Translations under genes and position numbers: made by a program | Assembly (NCBI RefSeq): GCF_005844425.1 | Contig: NZ_SPHL01000006.1 | Coordinates: forward strand, 21,340-76,649 | Length of the DNA: 55,310 nt | Reading direction: 5' to 3' | Source: Anaerofustis stercorihominis | GTDB taxonomy: Bacteria; Bacillota; Clostridia; Eubacteriales; Anaerofustaceae | The notes under the pieces: generated by a model | Seen by the model: the letters and a program-made list of their open reading frames with translations, nothing else | Database searches by the model: none | What the model was told of the DNA's origin: nothing | In this document: piece by piece, positions 26,527 to 34,125 of the stretch | Position numbering within the stretch: position 1 is the first letter of the stretch | How the letters are laid out: every line of letters starts with the position of its first letter

Positions 26527-27360
26527 TTATTTTAAAAATTGAAGATTATCTTCTATATTCATTCCCATTCTTTTGTCTACAACGATTTTCTCATCTTTTT
26601 CCATAGCTTTTCTTACAAAATCCGAAGCAGCTTTGCATGATTCTTTTAGTGTAAGTCCTTTTAGGAATTTTGTGATTAAAACCGCTGAGAATACATCTCC
26701 AGTTCCCGGGAAGCGTACGTTTATATAATCATAAGGAATAGAAAAATATTCGTCTTCAAAGTGTGAGTATCCTTCTATATAATAATTATTGTCATCTTTA
26801 TGTTGTACACTTGTGATAACAACAGATTTTGAACCTATTTTTCTAAATTCGTCTATATACTCTTTTATTTCTTCTTTGGTTAAAGCTGTATTTTTCATTT
26901 CATCATATAATATAAAAGATGCTTCCGTTAAATTTGGTGTTACTATATCTGCCATAGAGCACATTTTTCTCATGTTTTTTACGACATTTTCGCTAAGTCC
27001 CAAATATAACTTGCCGTCATCACCCATAATAGGGTCAACCATTACTATTGGAGATTTTTCTTTGTTGTCTTTTATTATTTTTTCTATTAATTCAACCTGA
27101 GGATCTGAGTTAATAAATCCTGTGCAAATACAATCGAATTTAAAATTTAATTTATTCCATATATCAATTGTCTTTTCCATGTAGTCTGTCATATCCATTA
27201 TTTCAAACAAACCATAATCAAGAGTGTTTGATACTATTGCTGTTGGTAAGTTATGCACTCTAAATCCAAGGGAAGAAACTATCGGCATCATTGCGGATAA
27301 TGCAACTTTGCCAACTCCCGGCAGGTCGTTTATAAGTAAGATATCTTTGTCTTTGTCCAT
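26527..27360 (-). CDS. Pyridoxal/pyridoxamine kinase
   Basis: Ribokinase-superfamily kinase, 277 aa, that phosphorylates pyridoxal or pyridoxamine to the active cofactor form. Signature features: N-terminal INDLPGVGKVALSAMMPI (9-26), a nucleotide and cation region VDPIMGDDGKLY (about 108-119), NLTEASFIL, and the catalytic loop RFPGTGDVFSAVL with the Asp base (about 214-226). The start follows AGGAG. It is upstream of the PNPOx-like gene in a two-gene B6 salvage operon. The sequence fits the PdxK/PdxY class of Firmicutes rather than ThiD, though dual specificity cannot be excluded. Confidence 0.92.
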   Translation of the reverse strand: MDKDKDILLINDLPGVGKVALSAMMPIVSSLGFRVHNLPTAIVSNTLDYGLFEIMDMTDYMEKTIDIWNKLNFKFDCICTGFINSDPQVELIEKIIKDNKEKSPIVMVDPIMGDDGKLYLGLSENVVKNMRKMCSMADIVTPNLTEASFILYDEMKNTALTKEEIKEYIDEFRKIGSKSVVITSVQHKDDNNYYIEGYSHFEDEYFSIPYDYINVRFPGTGDVFSAVLITKFLKGLTLKESCKAASDFVRKAMEKDEKIVVDKRMGMNIEDNLQFLK

Positions 27361-27450
27361 TTTCTTTCTCCTGATAAATAATATATTGCTAACATTATAA
27401 TACTCAAAAGGAGAAATTTAAAGGATAAATTATATTGATTATTTTATTTT

Positions 27451-27476
27451 AATAAAAAAAGAGCATATGCTCTTTT
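27451..27476 (-). terminator. Terminator of the 151-aa membrane-protein gene
   Basis: The palindrome AAAAGAGC-ATATGCTCTTTT is followed by a T-run on the minus strand, overlapping the stop codon of the gene at 27475-27930. Confidence 0.85.
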
Positions 27477-27930
27477 ATTTGTTTACTTTATTTAATGCTT
27501 TTTGTTTGCTTGGAGTTATATATACATTTAATTTTTTTAACTTGTTGTGAAATTCTCTTAAGTTATCAAAAATATAATTTATTGTTACTTTCTTTCCGTT
27601 CTTTTTATATATTACAAACTTGTTGTTATAAGGTCTGTAAATGGCTGCAATTTCATCTTTTTTTACTGTTTTTGTAGGGAGCACACCGCTTGAAAATGTT
27701 ATTGTATCTTCACTTATGGATACTTTTGAAAGGAAGGCTTTTAAAATATTTATTGTTCCAATTACAAATACTAATGCAATAAAAAATATTTCAAGCCCTT
27801 CAACTGTTCTTCCTGCTTTTTTTGCTATGCTGAAAGTATTAAATATAGATAAAATTCCAAGAACGTATATTATAAGTCCAAAAGTTACATAAACTTTTTT
27901 GTTTTTCTTTTCCATTTTAAAAGTATTCAT
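27475..27930 (-). CDS. Small membrane protein with PH-like domain, 151 aa
   Basis: Two transmembrane helices (about 14-32 and 45-65) precede a beta-rich region, SISEDTITFSSGVLPTKTVKKDEIAAIYRP, resembling the bacterial PH-like (bPH2/YdbT-type) fold that usually sits on the cytosolic side. The start follows AGGTGAG. It stands alone with its own terminator, between the B6 pair and the DeoR operon. The PH-like assignment is based on pattern only; the function is unknown. Confidence 0.72.
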   Translation of the reverse strand: MNTFKMEKKNKKVYVTFGLIIYVLGILSIFNTFSIAKKAGRTVEGLEIFFIALVFVIGTINILKAFLSKVSISEDTITFSSGVLPTKTVKKDEIAAIYRPYNNKFVIYKKNGKKVTINYIFDNLREFHNKLKKLNVYITPSKQKALNKVNK

Positions 27931-28101
27931 TTTCTCACCTCTGTCAGGTAATTATCATATCATAAATTTTTAAATTCTTAAAGAGAATTATTAGATTTAT
28001 GATTGTTGTAATATTAAATATTTTAATAGATTTTTGGGTATCATAATACTTTCCTATGCGAAATAAATATCCCTAAAAAAACTTACGAACGAAATAAAAC
28101 G

Positions 28102-28151
28102 AAAGTAAATAGCATAAAAAACAAGCTAAATAAACGCTTTCAATTTACTTT
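28102..28151 (+). promoter_or_regulatory. Inverted repeat, candidate DeoR operator
   Basis: AAAGTAAAT (28102-28110) and ATTTACTTT (28143-28151) form an inverted repeat, extended by similar AT-rich flanks (CGAAATAAAACGAAAGTAAA against the complement of TTTACTTTTTATTTTG). The right arm overlaps the -35 box at 28144-28149, so a protein bound here could block transcription of the operon. DeoR proteins often use such paired sites. Confidence 0.45.
28129..28142 (+). promoter_or_regulatory. Candidate catabolite-repression (cre) site
   Basis: AATAAACGCTTTCA matches 12 of 14 positions of the CcpA/HPr operator TGWAANCGNTNWCA, with a perfect AACGCTTTCA half. It lies immediately upstream of the -35 box of the PTS operon, where a CcpA-type repressor would act. 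Confidence 0.45.
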
Positions 28152-28172
28152 TTATTTTGTTTTGGTTATAAT
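28144..28172 (+). promoter_or_regulatory. Promoter of the DeoR-PTS-amidohydrolase operon
   Basis: TTTACT (28144-28149) and TATAAT (28167-28172) are separated by 17 bases and lie 37 bases upstream of the DeoR start. Confidence 0.6.
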
Positions 28173-28208
28173 TTATTTAAAGATAACATAAAGAAGGTTA
28201 AAAAAGTT

Positions 28209-28970
28209 ATGTATAAGAATAAAAGGCAATATGCGATTTTGGAATATATATACGAAAAAAAAGAAGCTACGGTTAATGAACTTTCAAAAAAGTTTAATGT
28301 TTCCAAGGTGACTATAAGAAAAGATTTGATAGAACTTGAGTCAAAAGGAAAAATAAAGAAAAATCATGGCGGAGCAATACCGGCGGAAAATATAATGCTA
28401 AATGAAATGCCTTACTACAAAAAGAATATGACGGCAATAAACGAAAAGAGAAAAATCGGGCAACTTGCGTCAAAATTAATTCAAGACAAACAAATTGTGA
28501 TTATAGACAATGGTTCAACAACAAATGAAATTGCATCTTTCTTAAATGATAAAGAAATAGTTGTTGTTACCAATGATATAAGAATTGCCAATAAATTATG
28601 CGGATATCCGAGTATGAATATTGTAATATGCGGAGGTTATATAAAAACGCCGGGATATGCTGTTTTTGGAGCTATGGCAGAAGATTTGTTTAAACATACT
28701 TTGGCAGATATATGTTTCTTATCCGTTGATAGTTTAGATATAAATACAGGACTTTCGTATAACTTTTTGGATTCAATCGCAATAAAAAAACAAATGATTA
28801 GAAATTCAAATAAAGTAATTGTTCTTTGTGACAGTTCTAAAATTGGAAAGCAGTCTTTTGCAAAACTTTGTGATGTAGATAAAATAGACGTTTTAATTAC
28901 CGACAGTATGGATATAAAACTTAAAAGACGCTTTGAAGAAAAAGGTGTAAGAGTTTTAATAGCAAAATAA
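28209..28970 (+). CDS. DeoR-family transcriptional regulator
   Basis: A sugar-phosphate-responsive repressor of 253 aa. The N-terminal winged helix (residues 6-55, RQYAILEYIYEKKEATVNEL and VSKVTIRKDLIELESKGKI) is followed by GGA, the DeoR signature. The C-terminal sugar-binding domain contains IDNGSTTNEIASFL and VVTNDIRIANKL, and GLSYNFLDSIAIKKQMI. It is the first gene of the operon, 22 bases before the PTS IIB gene, and probably represses its own transcript until an imported phosphorylated substrate binds. Ligand unknown. Confidence 0.94.
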   Translation: MYKNKRQYAILEYIYEKKEATVNELSKKFNVSKVTIRKDLIELESKGKIKKNHGGAIPAENIMLNEMPYYKKNMTAINEKRKIGQLASKLIQDKQIVIIDNGSTTNEIASFLNDKEIVVVTNDIRIANKLCGYPSMNIVICGGYIKTPGYAVFGAMAEDLFKHTLADICFLSVDSLDINTGLSYNFLDSIAIKKQMIRNSNKVIVLCDSSKIGKQSFAKLCDVDKIDVLITDSMDIKLKRRFEEKGVRVLIAK

Positions 28971-28992
28971 AAGGAAAGGAGGGGAAAGAAAC

Positions 28993-29280
28993 ATGAGCGT
29001 AAAAATAGTTGTTGCCTGTGGAAGCGGTATTGCTACTTCAACTGTTGTTGAACAAAAACTTAAAGATATTGTAAGCGATAATAATCTAGATGTTAATTTT
29101 ACAAAAACATCAATAAGTTCTTTAGAAGGAATTATAGATGATTTTGACCTTGCAGTAGTAACCAGTAAATTTAATATAGAAAATTCAAAAACTGAAGTGC
29201 TTTCTGCAACATCGCTTCTTACAGGAATAGGCGAAGATGAATTTGTGGAAAAATTTGTTAATAAAGTAAAAAATTTATAG
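28993..29280 (+). CDS. PTS galactitol-type IIB component
   Basis: A cytosolic phosphotransfer protein of 95 aa that passes phosphate from IIA to the incoming substrate through a cysteine. The active-site motif ACGSGIATSTVVEQKL (Cys9) is that of the galactitol/GatB group of lactose-superfamily IIB proteins. It has a GGAGGGG site and lies between deoR and the IIC gene. The IIA partner needed to phosphorylate it is not in the operon. The specificity name is a family name only: no galactitol-phosphate dehydrogenase or tagatose pathway gene is nearby. Confidence 0.93.
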   Translation: MSVKIVVACGSGIATSTVVEQKLKDIVSDNNLDVNFTKTSISSLEGIIDDFDLAVVTSKFNIENSKTEVLSATSLLTGIGEDEFVEKFVNKVKNL

Positions 29281-29311
29281 TAACGTTTTTATTAATTAAA
29301 GGAGGAAAAAA

Positions 29312-30580
29312 ATGGATACATTATTGGTAGTAGTAAAATATGTAACTGATTCTCTTGGAACAATGGTTGTTATGCCTTTATTCCTTATACTTTTAGGGCT
29401 TGCCTTTAGAATGAAATTATCTAAGGCTTTACGTTCAGGTTTACTTGTTGGTATCGGATTTCAAGGTATTAATCTTATAATAACTCTTCTTTCAAATGCC
29501 GTATCTCCCGCTGCAACGGCTTTGGCAGAAAAGGTAGGACTTAATTTTAATATTATTGACGTAGGTTTCCCAACAATTGGTACAGCAGCATGGGCAACTC
29601 CGATAGCTGCTCTTGTTATTCCAATTGCAATTTTAATTAATGTCATTATGCTTAGTTTAAAATTTACAAAAACTCTAAATATCGATATATGGAATATGTT
29701 CCACTTTATTCTTGCAGGAGGAATCGCATATTTAGTTTCAGGCAGTGTTGTTGTTGGTCTTATAGTTTCTGCGATATTCTCTATAATAACTCTTTTGCTT
29801 GCAGATTGGGATTCCAAAACATGGCAGGAGTATTTTGGACTTGAAGGAACCAGTTGTACTACTCTTGCAATAATGACAAGTGCAATTTGTTCTTTTATTG
29901 TGAATAAAGTTATAGACTTAATACCAAAAGTAAGAGATTTTGATATTAATCCCGCAAAAATAAATAAATTAAAGGGAATAAGCGATCCTATGTTTTTAGG
30001 TTTTGTAATTGGTATCGTAATAAGTTTAATAGGAGGACTTCCTGTTGCTCAAATTCTTAATACAGGTGTTGGAATTGCAGCTGCAATGGTTCTTCTTCCA
30101 AGAATGGTATCTCTTCTTATGGAAGGACTAGCTCCAATATCTTCTGCAGCATCAGCATTTACAAAGAAAAGATTTAAAGGAAGATCTCTATTAATTGGTA
30201 TGGATTGTGCTCTTGGTATAGGAGATCCTACAGTTATTGCAGCATCAACAATTATGATTCCTTTTGCAATTTTACTTGCAGTTCTTCTTCCTGGAAACGG
30301 ATTTTTACCTATAGTTTCTTTAACAGGTCTTACATATTTTTGTGTTCCCGCTGCGGCTTATTCTAAAGGAAATTTATTCAGAACAATAATTACAATGCTA
30401 ATATTCTATACTTTGCATATATATGTTATAAATGCAATAAGTCCGCTAATTACCGAACTTGTACACTGGGCAGGTGTTGCACTTCCTGAAGGAGCTTCTC
30501 TTGTTGCAGGCGGAAATCCAGAACATGCATTATTATTAATCATTAAACCTATTCTTTCTCTATTTGGGCTTGCTAATTAA
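29312..30580 (+). CDS. PTS galactitol-type IIC membrane component
   Basis: The substrate-translocating permease of the operon, 422 aa with about nine or ten transmembrane segments. It carries family features such as LLVGIGFQGINLIITLL, the loop DVGFPTIGTAAWATP, GMDCALGIGDPTVIAAS and a hydrophobic C-terminus. The motif GDPTV is shared with the second copy in this window (45132-46496, GNPTT). Preceded by GGAGG. It would work with the 28993 IIB and an unlinked IIA. The co-encoded amidohydrolase suggests an acetylated or amide-bearing substrate rather than galactitol. Confidence 0.93.
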   Translation: MDTLLVVVKYVTDSLGTMVVMPLFLILLGLAFRMKLSKALRSGLLVGIGFQGINLIITLLSNAVSPAATALAEKVGLNFNIIDVGFPTIGTAAWATPIAALVIPIAILINVIMLSLKFTKTLNIDIWNMFHFILAGGIAYLVSGSVVVGLIVSAIFSIITLLLADWDSKTWQEYFGLEGTSCTTLAIMTSAICSFIVNKVIDLIPKVRDFDINPAKINKLKGISDPMFLGFVIGIVISLIGGLPVAQILNTGVGIAAAMVLLPRMVSLLMEGLAPISSAASAFTKKRFKGRSLLIGMDCALGIGDPTVIAASTIMIPFAILLAVLLPGNGFLPIVSLTGLTYFCVPAAAYSKGNLFRTIITMLIFYTLHIYVINAISPLITELVHWAGVALPEGASLVAGGNPEHALLLIIKPILSLFGLAN

Positions 30581-30591
30581 GGAGGTATATT

Positions 30592-30912
30592 ATGGTAGAG
30601 GTACTTCTTGTTTCTAATAAGAATAAAGATGATGTTGATAAAATAATTGATATTATCTATAATTTAGGAAATGAGTTTTTTATTGAAAGCAACGTAACAG
30701 TGGTTGAAAGTGAAAATGCTGATAATATCAATTTTGATTATGATTTTGCAGTAACCTTAAATGATAAAATTCATTTAAGTAAAAAGACAATTGATGCTAC
30801 TTCAATTATTCGTGATATATCAGCGGAAAAAACGAAAAAGGATATACAAAACCAACTTTTAAAAGCAAAAGCAACTCATAAAAGGTTAAGAGAAAGCGGG
30901 AATGAAATATGA
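30592..30912 (+). CDS. Unknown 106-aa protein of the PTS/amidohydrolase operon
   Basis: A small alpha/beta protein (starting MVEVLLVSNKNKDDVDKII, ending in a basic helix KAKATHKRLRES) that I cannot place in a family. It has no GxxxPH-type IIA phosphohistidine motif, so it does not look like the missing IIA, though its position between IIC and the amidohydrolase is where a PTS accessory might sit. It is 11 bases after the IIC gene with a GGAGGT site and overlaps the next gene by four bases (ATGA), so it is certainly expressed with it. It may be a co-factor or chaperone of the amidohydrolase; that is guesswork. Confidence 0.8.
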   Translation: MVEVLLVSNKNKDDVDKIIDIIYNLGNEFFIESNVTVVESENADNINFDYDFAVTLNDKIHLSKKTIDATSIIRDISAEKTKKDIQNQLLKAKATHKRLRESGNEI

Positions 30913-32045
30913 AATATGATATTATCATAGAAAATGGTACGATAATTGATCCTTTGAGAAATATAGAGAAAAAGGAAGATATTTATATAATAAAGGATAA
31001 GATCGTAAATAAGCCAAGTAAAGATGAAAGTGTTTCATATAAGCAGAAGATAGATGCAAGTGGATGTTATGTAATGCCGGGACTTGTAGAAAATCATACT
31101 CATATTTTTTACGGCGGAGGAGATGTAAACTTAAATCCCGATGTAATAATGCTTCCAAGCGGTGTAACTTCAGCGATAGATCAAGGTTCTTCCGGATGGT
31201 CTACGTTTGAATCTTTTTATAGAAATGTCATATTAACTTCCATGATGAACATAAAGTGTTATCTTAATGTTTCAAATACAGGGCTTATAACCGAGGATTA
31301 TTTTGAAAATATAGATCCAAAGTATTTTAATGAAGAGATGATAAAATATTATACCGATAAATATAAAGATACTATAATCGGTCTTAAAATAAGAATGGAT
31401 AATGGTTCTGTAAGGGGGCTTGGTCTTAAGCCTTTGGAAAAAGCAGTTGAAATTGCAGATAAATTGAAATTACCTTTGTCTGTGCATGTTAAAAATTTAC
31501 CTAACATAACTGAAATTGCAAATATCTTAAGAAAAGATGATATATGGATTCACATATATCAGCAAAAAGGGCAGACTCTTTTTAATGAAAAAGGTGAAAT
31601 TCATAAAGAAATTCTTGAGGCAAAAGAAAGAGGCGTTTTATTCGATGTTGCAAGCGGAAGAGGAAGTTTTTCATTTGATATGATTAACAAAAGCTTAAAA
31701 CAAGGATTTAAACCGGACTTATTAGGTACCGATCTTGTGACGTATAACGTATATGAACGTCCTATATTCTCTCTTCCTTATACAATGTCAATGTATTTAA
31801 ATCTTGGTTTTTCTCTTATGGAGCTTGCTAAAATGTGTATACAAAGACCTGCTGAAATGATGCATTTAGAGGATATATCTACGTTAAAAGAAAATACTGT
31901 AGCAGATATATGCATTATAAAAATAAAAGAAAAAGATTTTATATTCAGTGATAAATACGGCGGTAAGCTTAACGCAGACAGATTAATCATTCCATTGCTT
32001 ACTTTAAAAGACGGTAAAGTTTTATATAGAAATATTGAATTTTAA
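30909..32045 (+). CDS. Metal-dependent amidohydrolase/deacetylase
   Basis: A 378-aa TIM-barrel hydrolase of the dihydroorotase-like superfamily that probably removes an acyl group or opens an amide of the PTS substrate. The ligand set is complete: NHTH (His63, His65), lysine 160 in IGLKIRM (likely carboxylated), His193 in SVHVKN, His215 in WIHIYQ and Asp275 in LGTDLV, supporting a two-zinc active site. N- and C-terminal beta-sandwich parts flank the barrel. It resembles the EF0837/Atu3266-type deacetylases. Start overlaps the 106-aa gene. It is the last gene before a terminator. Substrate not determined. Confidence 0.9.
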   Translation: MKYDIIIENGTIIDPLRNIEKKEDIYIIKDKIVNKPSKDESVSYKQKIDASGCYVMPGLVENHTHIFYGGGDVNLNPDVIMLPSGVTSAIDQGSSGWSTFESFYRNVILTSMMNIKCYLNVSNTGLITEDYFENIDPKYFNEEMIKYYTDKYKDTIIGLKIRMDNGSVRGLGLKPLEKAVEIADKLKLPLSVHVKNLPNITEIANILRKDDIWIHIYQQKGQTLFNEKGEIHKEILEAKERGVLFDVASGRGSFSFDMINKSLKQGFKPDLLGTDLVTYNVYERPIFSLPYTMSMYLNLGFSLMELAKMCIQRPAEMMHLEDISTLKENTVADICIIKIKEKDFIFSDKYGGKLNADRLIIPLLTLKDGKVLYRNIEF

Positions 32046-32070
32046 AACGGCAGTATCTGCCGTTTTTTTA
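32044..32070 (+). terminator. Terminator of the PTS operon
   Basis: AAAACGGCAG and CTGCCGTTTT form a ten-base-pair stem with a TAT loop and a run of T residues, overlapping the amidohydrolase stop codon. Confidence 0.93.
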
Positions 32071-32150
32071 AATTAATCAATCATTAATAAAATTTTAAGC
32101 ATGGATTAAAATTTCTTGTGCTAAAATATAAAAAGACAAGGAGAAAAGAT

Positions 32151-32816
32151 ATGCCTAAAATATTAATAGTTGAAGATGATAATAAATTAAGGAATGAACT
32201 TGGTTTATATTTAAGTAATAACGGCTATGACGTTGATGAGATAACTGATTATAAAAACAGTGTAGATGTAATAATTAACAGTGACTCTGATTTGGTTTTA
32301 CTGGATATAAATTTACCTATGATTGACGGAGAGTATATCTGTAAGGAAGTAAGGAAAACATCGGATATTCCAATAATAATGCTTACGAGCAGAACATCGG
32401 AAATGGACGAGCTTATATGTATAAATTATGGGGCAGATGATTATATTACAAAACCCTATAATCCAAGAATACTAATTGCTAGAATAGAAGCACTGTTAAA
32501 AAGAGCAAATAAAAATGTAAGTGATACTATTTCTTATATGGGAGTTAGGGTAAATCTATCAAAAAGCACATTTACTTATAATGACAAAGAGTTTGATTTA
32601 AGTAAAAATGAACTTAAAATTCTACATTTTTTGATAAAAAATAAGTCTAAAATTGTATCCAGGGATTCTCTTATGGATTACCTTTGGGATAATAATGCTT
32701 TTGTAGATGATAATACATTAACAGTGAATATAAATAGACTCAGAAGAAAACTTGAAAGCGCAGGGCTTGGACATTTTATAGAAACTAAAAGGGGGCAGGG
32801 TTATATAATATCATGA
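32151..32816 (+). CDS. OmpR-family response regulator
   Basis: A receiver domain (ILIVEDD, phospho-acceptor Asp52 in VLLDINLP, and the conserved TS and K switch residues in MLTSRTSE and ITKPYNP) is followed by an OmpR winged helix (KNELKILHFLIKNKSKIVSR, ending in INRLRRKLE..IETKRGQGYII). I use ATG 32151 (221 aa), which follows AAGGAG; an upstream in-frame start has no ribosome site. It overlaps the kinase gene by four bases. It is probably the regulator of the membrane-stress kinase; its targets are not visible in the flanking genes. Confidence 0.93.
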   Translation: MPKILIVEDDNKLRNELGLYLSNNGYDVDEITDYKNSVDVIINSDSDLVLLDINLPMIDGEYICKEVRKTSDIPIIMLTSRTSEMDELICINYGADDYITKPYNPRILIARIEALLKRANKNVSDTISYMGVRVNLSKSTFTYNDKEFDLSKNELKILHFLIKNKSKIVSRDSLMDYLWDNNAFVDDNTLTVNINRLRRKLESAGLGHFIETKRGQGYIIS

Positions 32817-33829
32817 AGTTAAAAGATTATTTAAAAGATAGATCATTTAGCATAGGTTTATTTGTGTTTTTATTTTTCTTAACGGCTTTCTTTCTTTTTA
32901 TATTTAAAGTAAGTGTAATACTAAAAATTAATATATTAATATTTTTGATAATTATACCTTCTATTTCTTTTATGATAGATTATCAAAAAAAGAAAAGATT
33001 TTATAATAGTTTATATAGAAACTTAAAGAAGCTTGATAAGAAGTATCTTATAAACGAACTTATTGGCAGTGCGGATTTTCTTGAAGGAGAGATATTAAAT
33101 GATGTTTTGTATACCGTAGATAAATCCATGTCAGAAAATGTTAATGAGTTTAAAAGAAAAAACGAAGATTTAGAAGATTATATAGAGCTTTGGTGTCATG
33201 AAATAAAAACTCCAATCGCAACATCTTCTATGATAATCGAAAATAACAGAAATGATGTAACGGAAAGTATAGAAGAGGAAATTGGTAAGATAGATAACCT
33301 TGTGGAACAAGTGCTTTATTATGCGAGAAGTAAGCATGTTGAAAAGGATTATGTAATAAAGAAAGTTAATCTTGAAGATATTGTAAAAAAAGCTGTAATA
33401 AGAAATAAAAAAGACTTCATTCAAAAGAGAATAAGCCTTAAAATAAAAGATCTTAATGTTTATGTGAATTCTGACAGTAAGTGGTTAGAATTTATAATCA
33501 ATCAAATTATACTAAACAGTATAAAATATTCTAAAAAAGAAAAGGCAAAAATATGGATATATACCATAAAGAAAAAAGATAGTATACAATTATACATAGA
33601 GGATAACGGAATAGGTATAAAAAGAAGCGATCTTCCAAAAGTATTCGATAAAGGATTTACAGGTGAAAACGGCAGAAAGGTATATAAATCAACCGGCATG
33701 GGACTTTATATATGCAAAACCTTATGCGACAGCTTATATCATAAAATAGAAATTCTTTCACAGGAAAATGCAAAGACTGCCGTTATTATTACTTTTCCTC
33801 TAAGTTCTTATGTAAATATGAATGATTAA
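32813..33829 (+). CDS. Intramembrane-sensing histidine kinase (BceS-like)
   Basis: Two transmembrane helices (about 12-31 and 36-55) with almost no extracytoplasmic loop, then a short linker and the catalytic core: H-box WCHEIKTPIATSSMI (His129) and ATPase N/G1/G2 motifs ILNSIKYS, IEDNGIGI and GMGLYICK. This layout is that of BceS/VraS-like kinases, which sense cell-envelope antibiotics, usually via a partner BceAB ABC transporter. No such transporter is adjacent; the next gene is a P-type ATPase behind its own riboswitch. Translationally coupled to the regulator. Confidence 0.92.
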   Translation: MKLKDYLKDRSFSIGLFVFLFFLTAFFLFIFKVSVILKINILIFLIIIPSISFMIDYQKKKRFYNSLYRNLKKLDKKYLINELIGSADFLEGEILNDVLYTVDKSMSENVNEFKRKNEDLEDYIELWCHEIKTPIATSSMIIENNRNDVTESIEEEIGKIDNLVEQVLYYARSKHVEKDYVIKKVNLEDIVKKAVIRNKKDFIQKRISLKIKDLNVYVNSDSKWLEFIINQIILNSIKYSKKEKAKIWIYTIKKKDSIQLYIEDNGIGIKRSDLPKVFDKGFTGENGRKVYKSTGMGLYICKTLCDSLYHKIEILSQENAKTAVIITFPLSSYVNMND

Positions 33830-33923
33830 AAGTAGTATATTACTCCTTTTTTATATGTATTAATCATATGGAATATTACATAAAAATTTTACAAACAATA
33901 ATTGTAAATTAATTATTTTCTTG

Positions 33924-33952
33924 TTGATTTTTTCCGTATTTTAATGTATATT
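33924..33952 (+). promoter_or_regulatory. Promoter of the Mn-riboswitch/P-ATPase transcript
   Basis: TTGATT (33924-33929) and TATATT (33947-33952) are separated by 17 bases. Transcription should start near 33959, exactly at the 5' strand of the riboswitch P1 helix. Confidence 0.6.
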
Positions 33953-33959
33953 ATTTACT

Positions 33960-34092
33960 AATAAAAGGGAGTAGCTGGCACGTATAGTGTGTATGATGTC
34001 GCCAATCTCGATAGATACTAAATCTATCCGTATCATAATGAAACAGCGAGACTTTTATTGTATATTAAAGTACAATAAAAGTCTCTTTTTTA
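33960..34092 (+). ncRNA. yybP-ykoY-type (Mn2+) riboswitch with intrinsic terminator
   Basis: The leader holds the hallmark AAAGGGAGTAGC near its 5' end (33964-33975) and AATCTC / AGCGAGAC elements, and ends in a strong hairpin. P1 can form between AATAAAAG (33960-33967) and CTTTTATT (34052-34059). The same CTTTTATT is in the 5' arm of the terminator stem (34048-34062 paired with 34071-34085, then a T-run), so the two folds are mutually exclusive. This is the arrangement of an ON-switch: ligand stabilises P1 and the terminator cannot form. Known ligands of this class are Mn2+. The downstream P-type ATPase is a classic target. Confidence 0.85.
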
Positions 34093-34125
34093 TTGTACGG
34101 TATGATTATGAAAGGAAAGAAAAGT

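Noticed and set aside
29461-29817. Minus-strand 118-aa frame
   Set aside because: Lies wholly inside the galactitol-type IIC gene, which has clear domain and operon support; hydrophobic codons leave long antisense frames.
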